From RHKX01 sp963839535 (GTDB lineage: Bacteria; Actinomycetota; Thermoleophilia; Solirubrobacterales; 70-9): a DNA stretch of 64,000 nt. The notes under the pieces were generated by a model. The model ran no database searches and was not told the origin of the DNA. It saw only the letters and a list, made by a program, of their open reading frames with translations. The stretch lies in contig CAWIVF010000006.1 of NCBI GenBank assembly GCA_963839535.1, positions 62,001 through 126,000 on the forward strand. Reading direction: 5' to 3'. Every line of letters starts with the position of its first letter. The stretch's first letter is position 1. Position numbers and translations under genes: made by a program. Below, in pieces: positions 1-8,634 of this stretch.

Positions 1-302
1 TCGAGACGATGGCGAAGTTCGTCCGCGCCTCGATGAAGGGCTGGAAGTGGGCCGAGGAGCACCCGGACGACGCGGCGATGATCGTGCTCGACAACGACGA
101 GACCGGGGCGCAGACCGAGGCGCACCAGAAGCGGATGATGGGCGAGATCGCCAAGCTGACCGCCGGCACCGACGGCACGCTCGACCCGGCCGACTACGAG
201 CGCACGGTCGAGACGCTGCTGACCGCCGGCTCGGATCCGGTCATCACCAAGGCGCCGGAGGGCGCCTGGAGCCACGCGGTCACCGACGTGGCCTTCAAGT
301 AG
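1..302 (+). CDS. NMT1/THI5-like ABC substrate-binding protein, C-terminal fragment
   Basis: Only the last roughly 100 residues are present; the frame is open to the left edge, so the gene begins outside the window. The segment around FVRASMKGWKWA followed by a helical region resembles the C-terminal domain of NMT1/THI5-like periplasmic binding proteins (thiamine/pyrimidine precursor, taurine or nitrate type). No ligand-binding residues can be judged from this part. The stop is at 300-302 and the agmatinase-family gene follows 48 bp later on the same strand, so the two may be co-transcribed. The family call is moderate and the substrate unknown. Confidence 0.6.
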   Translation, partial: ETMAKFVRASMKGWKWAEEHPDDAAMIVLDNDETGAQTEAHQKRMMGEIAKLTAGTDGTLDPADYERTVETLLTAGSDPVITKAPEGAWSHAVTDVAFK

Positions 303-350
303 GCGAGCGGGGGCCGCGGCGCCGCGGCCCCTTCATCCCGGAGGAGACGC

Positions 351-1403
351 ATGGCCTGGGACGAGGCGGAGCTCGATCGGCTGCGCGCCAAGTATGCCGA
401 CGACCCCGGCGGGCGGATGCACGACCCGCATTTCGCCGCGGTCGCCGCGCGCATCTTCAGCCGCGGCGCGCGGCCTGCGCCCTTCGTCGGGGTGCCGACC
501 TTCCTCGCGGCGCCGCACCGGATCGTCGATCCGGCGGCGCCGGACTTCTCCGGGCTCGACGTGGCGATCAGCGGGGTGCCGTTCGACCTCGCCGCCTCGA
601 ACCGGGCGGGCACGCGCTTCGGGCCGCGGGCGGTGCGGACGATCGAGCGGGTCGGGCCGTACAACCACGTGCTGCGCGTCGCGCCGCTGCACGAGATGGC
701 GGTGGCCGACGTCGGCGACGTGCCGTTCTCGAGCCGCTACGGCATCGCCTCGGCCCATGCCGAGATCGAGGCCTGGACCGCGGCGATCGTCGGGCAGGGG
801 GTGCGGCCGCTCTCCGTCGGCGGCGATCATTCGATCAGCTATCCGATCCTGCGCGCCGTAGGGCGCGAGCGGCCGGTCGGGCTCGTGCACGTCGACGCGC
901 ATTCCGACACCGGCGGGCCGTTCGACGGGCTCAGGGAGAACCACGGCGCGCCGTTCCGCAACGCGGTGCTCGCCGGCGTGCTCGATCCGACGCGGACGGT
1001 GCAGATCGGGTTGAGGGGGGCGTCGGAGTATCTCTACGAGTTCGCGACCGACAGCGGCATGACCTGCATCCACGCCGAGGAGATCGACACGATCGGCCTG
1101 CCGGCGGTGATCGCGAAGGCGCGGGCGGTGGTCGGCGACGGGCCGGTCTACGTCTCCTTCGACATCGACGCGCTCGACCCGGCCTTCGCGCCCGGCACCG
1201 GCACGCCCGAGGTCGGCGGGCTGACGACGCGCGAGGCGCAGGCGATCCTGCGCGGGCTCGAGGGGATCGACATCGTCGGCGGCGATCTCGTCGAGGTGGC
1301 GCCGCAGTACGACGCCACCACCAACACCGCGCACGCCGGCGCGCAGATGCTGTTCGAGATGCTGAGCCTGATGGCGGTCGCGCCGTCGCGGCGCCGTCCG
1401 TGA
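351..1403 (+). CDS. Agmatinase / guanidino-acid ureohydrolase family protein
   Basis: A 350-residue binuclear manganese ureohydrolase (arginase/agmatinase superfamily), which releases urea from a guanidino compound. All metal-binding motifs are visible: GGDHS (H160), DAHSD (D182, H184, D186) and SFDIDALDP (D271, D273), followed by APGTGTPE. The NHG-PF segment near residue 198 is typical of agmatinase-like members. A GGAGGAG Shine-Dalgarno sits just upstream of the ATG. It follows a nitrogen-compound-type ABC binding protein, which suggests uptake and breakdown of a guanidino compound. Agmatine, guanidinobutyrate and guanidinopropionate cannot be told apart by eye. Confidence 0.88.
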   Translation: MAWDEAELDRLRAKYADDPGGRMHDPHFAAVAARIFSRGARPAPFVGVPTFLAAPHRIVDPAAPDFSGLDVAISGVPFDLAASNRAGTRFGPRAVRTIERVGPYNHVLRVAPLHEMAVADVGDVPFSSRYGIASAHAEIEAWTAAIVGQGVRPLSVGGDHSISYPILRAVGRERPVGLVHVDAHSDTGGPFDGLRENHGAPFRNAVLAGVLDPTRTVQIGLRGASEYLYEFATDSGMTCIHAEEIDTIGLPAVIAKARAVVGDGPVYVSFDIDALDPAFAPGTGTPEVGGLTTREAQAILRGLEGIDIVGGDLVEVAPQYDATTNTAHAGAQMLFEMLSLMAVAPSRRRP

Positions 1404-1477
1404 CCGAGCGCAACGCGCGTGCGGTTCCCGGTCGCCTGTTGCTCTGCAAGTGCGTGAGTAGCAGGATACCTCCGCCC

Positions 1478-2032
1478 TCACGGTCCACGCGGCGACGGCA
1501 TCAGTCCCATTCGTGCGACGCTCGGATGGCGGTCCCAGTCGAGGAAGAACTCGTCGAGCTGCGGCGGCGGCACGTCGGTGCCGGCGAGCATGGCGTGGGC
1601 CTGGCCGCGGTGGTGGATCTGGTGCTGGAAGAGGTGGGCGAGGACGGCGTCGAGCCGCTCGGGGACGAGGCCGGCGGCGCCACGGTCGGTCATCACCGTG
1701 CGGTCGAGGTCGGACGTCGCGAGGGCGTCGCAGAAGGCGATCAGCCGGGCGTCGCTCGCCGCCTGCGCCGCCCGGAGCGCCGCGGGCTCGGCGAGGTCGG
1801 GCCAGGCGTCGGGCACGACCGGCCGGCCGTCGCGTGCCTCGAGGGCGTTCAGGTAGTAGAGGTCGACGCCGAGGTTGTGGTTGAGCGTGGCCCGCAGCGA
1901 CGGGAAGAAGCTGACGCGCGGCGCCGCGAACGCCTCGGGGGTGAGCCGCTCGCAGGCGGCGAGCAGGCGGGCGTTCGCCCAGGCGTTGTTGCGGGCCATC
2001 GCGCGGAAGTGGGCGACGAGGCGGTCGGGCAT
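1478..2032 (-). CDS. DinB family protein
   Basis: A 184-residue protein with the DinB/YfiT-like four-helix bundle pattern. The N-terminal AWAN segment, a histidine in the LNHNLGVD region and the HQIHHRGQAH segment supply the usual three-histidine metal site. Family members include thiol transferases and stress-inducible proteins, and the actual reaction here is unknown. It is convergent with the agmatinase-family gene and divergent from the DUF2585 gene. The reading frame is intact. Confidence 0.85.
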   Translation of the reverse strand: MPDRLVAHFRAMARNNAWANARLLAACERLTPEAFAAPRVSFFPSLRATLNHNLGVDLYYLNALEARDGRPVVPDAWPDLAEPAALRAAQAASDARLIAFCDALATSDLDRTVMTDRGAAGLVPERLDAVLAHLFQHQIHHRGQAHAMLAGTDVPPPQLDEFFLDWDRHPSVARMGLMPSPRGP

Positions 2033-2100
2033 CGGCGGGTCTCCTTCGGCCGGGCGGCAGGCTACGCCGCGGGCGGCCGGCGCGCCAGCGGCGGGCGGCG

Positions 2101-2664
2101 ATGAGCGCGGCGCGGGTGCCGGCCTGGGCGGTGACGGCGGGGCTCGTCGTGGCGGCGGCGCTGGTCCTGCTGGCGATGGGGCGGGTGCCGATCTGCACCT
2201 GCGGCTAGGTGCTGCCCTGGTACGGCAACACCATGGGTCCGGGCAACTCGCAGCATCTGACCGACTGGTACACGCCGAGCCACCTGATCCACGGCTTCAT
2301 CTTCTACTGGCTGCTCTGGCTCGCGGCGCCGCGCCTCTCGTTCGGCTGGCGGCTGGCGATCGCCACCGCGATCGAGGCGGCCTGGGAGATCGTCGAGAAC
2401 TCGCCGATGATCATCGACCGCTACCGGGCGGTGACGATCTCGCTCGACTACTACGGCGACAGCGTCATCAACTCGGTGATGGACATCCTCGCGATGATGC
2501 TCGGCTTCTGGCTGGCGTCGCGGCTGCCGGTCTGGCTGACGGTGGCGCTGGCGGTCGGGATGGAGGTCGTGACCACGCTGCTGATCCGCGACGGGCTGAC
2601 GCTCAACGTCATCATGCTGCTCTGGCCGGTCGAGGCGATCCGCGTCTGGCAGGCGGGCGGCTGA
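2101..2664 (+). CDS. DUF2585 (UPF0314) membrane protein, interrupted by an in-frame TAG
   Basis: The reading frame from ATG 2101 encodes an N-terminal membrane segment ending in PICTCG, then an amber codon at 2206-2208, then continues in the same frame with VLPWYGN, NSQHLTDWYTPSH and several membrane helices to 2664. UPF0314 proteins of Hyphomicrobiales normally read CGYVK at this point, so the TAG replaces an expected tyrosine codon by one base (TAC to TAG). The rest of the protein is intact, which suggests either a sequencing error or a very recent null allele. As written, only a 35-residue peptide or a GTG-started product from 2209 could be made. The function of the family is unknown. Confidence 0.8.
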
Positions 2665-2718
2665 GGCCGGCGGGCGATAGCGTTTGAACCTCGGCGCGGC
2701 CCTCCATATGGTCCGAAG

Positions 2719-3657
2719 ATGACCACGGCGCTGATCTCGCACGGCGACTGCCTCCGGCACATCAACCCCCCCGGGCATCCCGAGCGGCACGAGCGGCTCG
2801 AGGCGATATGGGGGGCGCTCGAGGCCGAGGAGTTCGCCTACCTCGTGCGGGTCGAGGCGCCGCTGGCCGAGGACGCGCACATCCTGCGCGCGCATCCGGC
2901 CGCCTACATCGAGCGGCTGCAGGCACGGTCGCCGCAGCAGGGCTATGCGCCGATCGATTCCGACACCTTCCTGATGCCGGGGACGCTCGCCGCCGCCCGC
3001 CGCGCGGCGGGCGCGGTGGTGCAGGGCGTCGACATGCTGATGGCGGGTGAGGTGAGGAACGCCTTCTGCGCGGTGCGGCCGCCCGGCCACCATGCCGAGA
3101 CCGCGACGGCGATGGGCTTCTGCTTCTTCGGCAGCGCGGTGATCGGGGCGCGGCACGCGCTGGAGGCGCACGGGCTCGAGCGGGTGGCGATCGTCGACTG
3201 GGACGTGCACCACGGCAACGGCACCCAGGACCTCGTCTGGGACGACCCGCGCATCCTCTTCGCCTCGACCCACCAGATGCCGCTCTACCCGGGCACCGGC
3301 GCGGTGGAGGAGCGCGGCGCGCACGGGCAGGTCGTCAACGTGCCGCTGCCGCCCGGCGCCGGCGGCGGGGTGTTCCGGGCGGGGATGCTCGGGCGGGTGC
3401 TGCCGGCGGTCGAGGCGCACGCGCCGCAGATGATCCTCGTCTCGGCGGGCTTCGATGCGCACGCGCGCGACCCGCTGGCCAACCTCAACCTCGTCGAGGC
3501 CGACTTCGCCTGGGCGACCGCGCAGCTCTGCGCGCTCGCCGACCAGTGCTGCGACGGGCGGATCGTCTCGACTCTCGAGGGCGGATATGATCTGAGCGCG
3601 CTCGCCGCGTCGGTCGCGGCGCACGTGCGGGTGCTGATGGAGCACGGACATGGCTGA
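2719..3657 (+). CDS. Histone deacetylase family protein (class II-like / acetylpolyamine amidohydrolase-like)
   Basis: A 312-residue zinc deacetylase of the arginase-deacetylase fold. Visible motifs are RPPGHHA (H124, H125 of the charge relay), DWDVHHGNGTQ (zinc ligands D162 and H164) and SAGFDAH (D246, third ligand), with the catalytic tyrosine in EGGYDL near the C-terminus. Bacterial members deacetylate polyamines, acetoin-related proteins or other amides. The nearby agmatinase-family gene makes a polyamine substrate attractive, but that is inference. The 3' end overlaps xseB by 8 bp. Confidence 0.9.
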   Translation: MTTALISHGDCLRHINPPGHPERHERLEAIWGALEAEEFAYLVRVEAPLAEDAHILRAHPAAYIERLQARSPQQGYAPIDSDTFLMPGTLAAARRAAGAVVQGVDMLMAGEVRNAFCAVRPPGHHAETATAMGFCFFGSAVIGARHALEAHGLERVAIVDWDVHHGNGTQDLVWDDPRILFASTHQMPLYPGTGAVEERGAHGQVVNVPLPPGAGGGVFRAGMLGRVLPAVEAHAPQMILVSAGFDAHARDPLANLNLVEADFAWATAQLCALADQCCDGRIVSTLEGGYDLSALAASVAAHVRVLMEHGHG

Positions 3658-3895
3658 GGACGGCCTGCGGCCGGTGACGGAGCTCTCCTTCGAGGACGCG
3701 CTCGCGGAACTCGAGTCGGTCGTCGGCCGCCTCGAGAAGGGCGAGGTGCCGCTCGAGGAGTCGATCGCGCTCTACGCCCGCGGCGCCGAGCTCAAGGCGC
3801 ACTGCGAGGAGAAGCTGAAGGCGGCCGAGGCGCGGGTGGCGGAGATCACGCAAGGCCCGGAAGGCGTCCGGGCGCGGCCGGTCGACATCCCTTGA
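3650..3895 (+). CDS. xseB: Exodeoxyribonuclease VII small subunit
   Basis: An 81-residue protein with the XseB pattern: SFEDALAELESVV, LEKGEVPLEES and the YARG-LK-C segment that pack as a helical hairpin around the XseA nuclease subunit. Together they degrade single-stranded DNA to oligonucleotides. It overlaps the deacetylase gene upstream and its TGA overlaps the ATG of ispA (TGATG). The order xseB-ispA-dxs is the standard alphaproteobacterial and gammaproteobacterial arrangement, so the assignment is firm. xseA is not in this window. Confidence 0.93.
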   Translation: MAEDGLRPVTELSFEDALAELESVVGRLEKGEVPLEESIALYARGAELKAHCEEKLKAAEARVAEITQGPEGVRARPVDIP

Positions 3896-4782
3896 TGCAC
3901 GCGGACGAGCTGCAGTTCCATTCGGCGCTGAGCCAGGCGGCGACGCGGGTCGAGGAGGCGCTGGGCGGGCTGCTGCCGTCCGACGAGACCGACCTCGGGG
4001 CGGCGATGCGCTACGCGGTGCTCGGCGGCGGCAAGCGGCTCAGGGCCTTCGTGGCGCTCGAGAGCGCGGCGATCTTCCGGGTGCCGCCGGGGCAGGCGCT
4101 GAGGACGGCGGCGGCGGTCGAATGCGTGCACGCCTACAGCCTCGCGCACGACGACCTGCCGTGCATGGACGACGACGACATGCGCCGCGGCAAGCCGACC
4201 GTGCACAAGGTCTGGGACGAGGCGACGGCGGTGCTCGCCGGCGACGCGCTGCAGACGCTCGCCTTCGAGGTCATCACCGCGCCGCAGTCGGCGATCGACC
4301 CGCGGGCGCAGGCGCGGCTGGTCTGGCGGCTGGCGCAGGCGGCGGGCGCGCACGGCATGGTCGGCGGGCAGGCGCTCGACATCGCGGCGGCGGCCGGCGC
4401 GGCGCCGCTCGACCTCGCGGCGACGACCGATCTGCAGGCGCTGAAGACCGGAGCGCTGTTCGGCTGGGCGGCCGAGTTGGGGGCGATCCTCGGGCGGTCG
4501 GATCCGGAGCCGCTCCGGCGCTACGCGGCGGCGCTCGGGCTCGCCTTCCAGATCCGCGACGACATGCTCGACGTCGAGGGCGACGCCGAGGCGACCGGCA
4601 AGCGGGTCGGCAAGGACGGCGAGCAGGGCAAGGCGACCTTCGTCTCGCTGCTCGGGCTCGACGGCGCGCGGCGCAAGGCGCATGAGCTGGTGGTGGAGGC
4701 GGCGGAGGCGCTGGCGCCCTACGGCTCGGCGGCGGGGAACCTGCGGGCGGCGGCGCAGTTCGTCTTCACGCGGAACCGGTGA
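3895..4782 (+). CDS. ispA: Polyprenyl (farnesyl/geranylgeranyl) diphosphate synthase
   Basis: A trans-prenyltransferase of about 295 residues that condenses IPP with DMAPP to make farnesyl diphosphate for quinones, undecaprenol and hopanoids or carotenoids. The GGGKRLR motif, the first aspartate-rich motif DDLPCMDDDD (DDx4D, bacterial type) and the second motif QIRDDMLD are all present. The ATG at 3895 overlaps the xseB stop; a TTG three bases upstream is an alternative start. It is followed by dxs, which supplies the same isoprenoid pathway. Chain length cannot be settled from sequence alone. Confidence 0.93.
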   Translation: MHADELQFHSALSQAATRVEEALGGLLPSDETDLGAAMRYAVLGGGKRLRAFVALESAAIFRVPPGQALRTAAAVECVHAYSLAHDDLPCMDDDDMRRGKPTVHKVWDEATAVLAGDALQTLAFEVITAPQSAIDPRAQARLVWRLAQAAGAHGMVGGQALDIAAAAGAAPLDLAATTDLQALKTGALFGWAAELGAILGRSDPEPLRRYAAALGLAFQIRDDMLDVEGDAEATGKRVGKDGEQGKATFVSLLGLDGARRKAHELVVEAAEALAPYGSAAGNLRAAAQFVFTRNR

Positions 4783-4804
4783 GCGTGCCGAGGGGAGGGA
4801 AGCG

Positions 4805-6727
4805 ATGAGCGATCCGCGACCGGCGACGCCGCTGCTCGACCGGATCGAGTGGCCGTCGGACATGAAGGGGCTGACGCTGCCCGAGCTGCGCCAGCTCGCC
4901 GACGAGCTGCGGGCCGAGACCATCTCGGCGGTGAGCGTGACCGGCGGGCACCTCGGGGCCGGGCTCGGCGTCGTCGAGCTGACGGTGGCGATCCATGCGG
5001 TCTTCAACGCGCCGAAGGACGTGCTGATCTGGGACGTCGGGCACCAGTGCTACCCGCACAAGATCCTGACCGGGCGCCGCGACCGCATCCGCACGCTGAG
5101 GGCCGGGGGCGGGCTCTCGGGATTCACCCGGCGGGCGGAGAGCGCCTACGACCCGTTCGGGGCGGCGCATTCCTCGACCTCGATCTCGGCCGGCCTCGGC
5201 TTCGCGGTGGCGCGCGACCTCGGGGCGCCCGACATCGGCGACGTGGTCTGCGTGATCGGCGACGGGGCGATGTCGGCCGGCATGGCCTACGAGGCGATGA
5301 ACAACGCCGGCCACATGAAGGAGCGGCTGATCGTCGTCCTCAACGACAACGAGATGTCGATCGCGCCGCCGGTCGGGGCGATGTCGAAGTACCTGTCGCG
5401 CCTCTACGCCGGCGAGCCGTTCCAGGACCTGCGCGCCGCGGCCAAGGGCGCGGTCAACCTGCTTCCGGGTCCGTTCCGCGAGGGCGCGAAGCGCGCGCAC
5501 GAGCTGGTCAAGGGGCTGGCGATCGGCGGCACGCTCTTCGAGGAGCTCGGCTTCTCCTACGTCGGCCCGATCGACGGCCACGACATGGAGAGCCTCGTCC
5601 CGATCCTGCGCGCCGTGAAGGCGCGCGCCGGCGGCCCGGTGCTCGTGCACGCGCTGACCCGCAAGGGCAAGGGCTACGCGCCGGCCGAGGCGTCGAGCGA
5701 CAAGTACCACGGGGTCGCGAAGTTCGACGTGGTGACTGGCGCGCAGGTGAAGAAGCCTTCGAACGCGCCCTCCTACACCAAGGTGTTCGCGCAGAGCCTG
5801 ATCCGCGAGGCGGCGGCGGACGAGCGCATCGTCGCGGTGACGGCGGCGATGCCGGACGGCACCGGGCTCGACCTGTTCGCCGAGAGGTTCCCGAAGCGCT
5901 GCTTCGACGTCGGCATCGCCGAGCAGCACGGCGTCACCTTCTGCGCCGGCATGGCGGCGGCGGGGATGAAGCCGTTCGCCGCGATCTACTCGACCTTCCT
6001 GCAGCGCGGCTACGACCAGGTGGTGCACGACGTGGCGATCCAGGGACTGCCGGTGCGCTTCGCGATCGACCGCGCCGGGCTCGTCGGCGCCGACGGGCCG
6101 ACGCATGCCGGGGCGTTCGATGTGGCTTATCTCGCGTGCCTGCCGGGCTTCGTGGTCATGGCGGCCGCCGACGAGGCCGAGCTCGTGCACATGGTGGCGA
6201 CCGCGGTGGCGATCGACGACCGGCCGAGCGCCTTCCGCTTCCCGCGCGGCGAGGGGGTGGGCGTCGAGCTGCCGGAGCGCGGGGTGCCGCTCGAGGTCGG
6301 GCGCGGGCGCGTCGTCGTCGAAGGGCAGGGGGTGGCGATCCTGTCGTTCGGGGCGCGGCTCGGCGAGTGCCTGAAGGCGGCGGAGGCGCTGGCGGCGAAG
6401 GGGGTGCGGCCGACGGTGGCCGACGCGCGCTTCGCCAAGCCCTTGGACCGGCAGCTGATTCTGCGGCTGGCGCGCGAGCACGAGGGGCTCGTCACCATCG
6501 AGGAGGGCTCGGTCGGCGGCTTCGGGAGCCATGTGGCGCAGCTCCTCGCCGAGGAGGGGGTGTTCGACCGGGGACTGAAGTTCCGGTCGATGGTGCTGCC
6601 CGATCGCTTCATCCAGCAGGATACGCCGGAGCGGATGTACGCGGAGGCTGGGCTCAATGCGGCCGACATCGAGGCGAAGGTGCTGGGGTTGCTGGACGTC
6701 GCGAAGCTCGGGGCGCGGAGGGCCTGA
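4805..6727 (+). CDS. dxs: 1-deoxy-D-xylulose-5-phosphate synthase
   Basis: A 640-residue thiamine-diphosphate enzyme that makes DXP from pyruvate and glyceraldehyde-3-phosphate, the first step of the MEP isoprenoid pathway. It shows WDVGHQCYPHK, the ThDP-binding GDGAMSAGMAYEAMNNAG with the later LNDNEMSI, the central IAEQHGVT transketolase glutamate region and the C-terminal domain. The length is normal. A strong GAGGGGAGGG ribosome-binding site precedes ATG 4805. It is the last gene of the xseB-ispA-dxs cluster and the frame is intact. Confidence 0.96.
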   Translation: MSDPRPATPLLDRIEWPSDMKGLTLPELRQLADELRAETISAVSVTGGHLGAGLGVVELTVAIHAVFNAPKDVLIWDVGHQCYPHKILTGRRDRIRTLRAGGGLSGFTRRAESAYDPFGAAHSSTSISAGLGFAVARDLGAPDIGDVVCVIGDGAMSAGMAYEAMNNAGHMKERLIVVLNDNEMSIAPPVGAMSKYLSRLYAGEPFQDLRAAAKGAVNLLPGPFREGAKRAHELVKGLAIGGTLFEELGFSYVGPIDGHDMESLVPILRAVKARAGGPVLVHALTRKGKGYAPAEASSDKYHGVAKFDVVTGAQVKKPSNAPSYTKVFAQSLIREAAADERIVAVTAAMPDGTGLDLFAERFPKRCFDVGIAEQHGVTFCAGMAAAGMKPFAAIYSTFLQRGYDQVVHDVAIQGLPVRFAIDRAGLVGADGPTHAGAFDVAYLACLPGFVVMAAADEAELVHMVATAVAIDDRPSAFRFPRGEGVGVELPERGVPLEVGRGRVVVEGQGVAILSFGARLGECLKAAEALAAKGVRPTVADARFAKPLDRQLILRLAREHEGLVTIEEGSVGGFGSHVAQLLAEEGVFDRGLKFRSMVLPDRFIQQDTPERMYAEAGLNAADIEAKVLGLLDVAKLGARRA

Positions 6728-6763
6728 TCCGTTCGGGATCAAGGGTTAGCGGCGCGAGCCTTG

Positions 6764-6803
6764 AATGCACACTTCATGCACAACGCATGCACAACGCATG
6801 CAC
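6764..6803. repeat. Tandem 11-bp repeat CATGCACAACG downstream of dxs
   Basis: Two perfect copies of CATGCACAACG (6775-6785 and 6786-6796) are followed by a partial copy CATGCAC (6797-6803), preceded by a related ATGCACACTT at 6764. The 11-bp spacing is one helical turn, and ATGC/GCAT half-sites recur. It lies in the 173-bp gap between dxs and the DHFR-like gene, so it may be an operator for the latter. The role is not known. Confidence 0.5.
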
Positions 6804-6900
6804 CTGAAACCCGCGATCCGGGAAAGGTTACTGCAACGGAGATCGCCGACCTGCAACGCTGGAACTTCCAATCCAACATTGATCGTGGCACGCTCATCAG

Positions 6901-7470
6901 ATGCGGCCACTTCGGTATTCCATCAACGTCACATTGGACGGATGCTGCGATCATCGCGTAGGTGTAGCGGACGAGGAGCTGCATCGTCACGCCGTCGAGA
7001 ACCTCGCGCGGGCCGATGCCCTCGTCTTTGGCCGGGTCACCTACCAAATGATGGAGGCCGCGTGGCGGCCGGTGGCGCGGACGGGAGTGAGGCCCGACTG
7101 GATGGCCGACTGGATGGAGCCGTTCGCCCGGACGATCGACGCGGCAAAGAAGTATGCCGTTTCGAGCACCCTGGACCAGGTGGACTGGAACGCGGAGCTC
7201 GTGCGCGGGGATCATCTGGAGAAGACCGTTCGGCAGCTCAAGCAGCAGCCGGGCAAGGGGCTGTTCGTGGGAGGCGTGAAGCTGCCGCTGGCCTTGGCGG
7301 AGCTTGGACTGATCGACGAATACGAGCTCATCGTGCAGCCAAGGCTCGTGGGGCACGGGCCGACACTGTTCGCGGGACTGTCGAAGTACGTCGATCTGAA
7401 GCTCGTGAGCCGGCAGGAGTTCGGCTCAGGGGCGGTGGCGATGCGCTATGTGCCTAGAGCGCAAGGTTGA
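6901..7470 (+). CDS. Dihydrofolate reductase family (RibD C-terminal domain-like) protein
   Basis: A 189-residue protein with the RibD C-terminal/DHFR-like fold: an N-terminal strand RYSINVTLDG, the GRVTYQMM segment, a central LFVGGVKLPLAL nucleotide-binding loop and the LIDEYELIVQPRLVGHGPTLF block typical of this widespread actinobacterial and proteobacterial family. It is probably an NADPH-dependent reductase of unknown substrate and not the essential FolA. Its DNA and the gap upstream are less GC-rich than the flanking genes, so recent acquisition is possible. The start at 6901 has no clear ribosome-binding site. Confidence 0.8.
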   Translation: MRPLRYSINVTLDGCCDHRVGVADEELHRHAVENLARADALVFGRVTYQMMEAAWRPVARTGVRPDWMADWMEPFARTIDAAKKYAVSSTLDQVDWNAELVRGDHLEKTVRQLKQQPGKGLFVGGVKLPLALAELGLIDEYELIVQPRLVGHGPTLFAGLSKYVDLKLVSRQEFGSGAVAMRYVPRAQG

Positions 7471-7534
7471 GGCCGTCCTGTAGTCGTGCGGGGCGGCGAG
7501 GACAGCACGAGGCTGAAGGGCAGACCGGCGGCGA

Positions 7535-8020
7535 TCAATCCGTGTCGGGCGGCACCTCGACCGCGAGCACCTCGAGCTCGACCGGCTGGCCGCGCAGGGT
7601 GACGGTGACCGACTGGCCGGCGACGGCGCCGAGGAGCGCGCGGGCGACCGGGGCCGGGTAGGGGATGCGGCCGGCGGCCGGGTCGGCCTCGTCCTCGCCG
7701 GTCAGCACCACGGTGCGGGGCTCGCCGTCCTCGGCCTGGTAGGTCACGCGGCTGCCGAACTGCACCGCGGGGTCGTCGGGGTCGGGCGCGGTCAGCCGGG
7801 CGGTGGCGTGGCGCGCGCGCCAGTAGCGCAGGTCGCGGCGCAGCCGGGCGGTGGCGGCCTCGTCGGGCGAGTTGCCGAGCGCGGTCTCGATCTCGGCGAG
7901 GCGCCGCTCGATCTGCCGCAGGCCGCGGGGGGTGACGAGGTTCGGGGCGGAGCTCACCGGGATCTCGGGCAGCGCCTCCGGGCGCGAACCGTCGTCCTCC
8001 TTCACGAAAGCGCGGCTCAT
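7535..8020 (-). CDS. GreA/GreB family elongation factor
   Basis: A 161-residue protein starting MSRAFVKE, with an N-terminal antiparallel coiled-coil (residues about 30-85, LRQIERRLAEIE) and a C-terminal FKBP-like GreA/GreB domain containing FGSRVTYQ and IPYPAPVARALLG. Such proteins enter the RNA polymerase secondary channel to rescue arrested complexes, or act as Rnk-like regulators. A GGGAGGA ribosome-binding site supports the start at 8020. It is on the minus strand, separated by 83 bp from the DUF3325-like gene upstream. Confidence 0.85.
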   Translation of the reverse strand: MSRAFVKEDDGSRPEALPEIPVSSAPNLVTPRGLRQIERRLAEIETALGNSPDEAATARLRRDLRYWRARHATARLTAPDPDDPAVQFGSRVTYQAEDGEPRTVVLTGEDEADPAAGRIPYPAPVARALLGAVAGQSVTVTLRGQPVELEVLAVEVPPDTD

Positions 8021-8103
8021 CGGCTGTCCTCCCTGAGGACGAAGCGTATCGCCTGCGGCCCGGTGCGGCAACCTCGCGCTGGCGGGATCGCCACGGGGGG
8101 CGC

Positions 8104-8634
8104 TCAGCCCCGGCGTGAGCGCGGCGTCCTGGCCGTGTCGACAGGGCGCGGGAGTTCCACGACCACGTCCGAGGTCCCGGTCTCGGTCTCGGGCGCGATC
8201 ACCAGCCGGGCCTTGAGGGCCGCGACCTCCAGCTCGAGGCCGCGCACGCGCTGCTCGAGCGTCGGTTGCCGGGGCCGCCGCAGGGAGGTCCGCCAGCTCC
8301 GGCCGGCCTGCAACAGCGGCTCCAGGCGACCGCGGACCCGGAGCAGCAGGTCGTGTGTCGCCTGGCGGATCGAGGCGGTTCGCTGCGGCGATGCCGCGGC
8401 GATGGTCCAGCCGAGCACCGAGCTCGCCCCGAACCAGACGAAGAAGCCAGCCGCCCCGGCCCAGACCGGCACGAGGAAGCCCGGCAGCAGCACCGCCGCC
8501 CAGCCGGCGGCCGGCCGGCGCGGCGCCGGATCGGGCAGCCGGAAGGCGCGGCGGCGCTTCGGGTCGGTCCCCGCCAGATGGGCGAAGCCGGCGAGGCTGA
8601 CCACGATGGCGACGATGGTCGCGAGGACGCTCAC
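8104..8634 (-). CDS. DUF3325-like small membrane protein of the PepSY operon
   Basis: About 176 residues. The N-terminal half has two or three membrane segments with the DUF3325-like arrangement (IVVSLAGFAHLAG, then AGWAAVLLPGF and GFFVWFGASSVLGWT), and the C-terminal half is a charged tail with a short coiled-coil, LELEVAALKARL. The GTG start overlaps the TGA of the PepSY gene (GTGA), so translation is coupled. In Proteobacteria, DUF3325 genes sit beside PepSY and DUF3649 genes in siderophore-linked operons. The call rests mostly on this context. Confidence 0.6.
   Translation of the reverse strand: MSVLATIVAIVVSLAGFAHLAGTDPKRRRAFRLPDPAPRRPAAGWAAVLLPGFLVPVWAGAAGFFVWFGASSVLGWTIAAASPQRTASIRQATHDLLLRVRGRLEPLLQAGRSWRTSLRRPRQPTLEQRVRGLELEVAALKARLVIAPETETGTSDVVVELPRPVDTARTPRSRRG

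Noticed and set aside
47..2104. A plus-strand open frame of 685 codons across the agmatinase-family and DinB genes
   Set aside because: Its composition is typical of an off-frame high-GC shadow, and both real genes have clear motifs in other frames.
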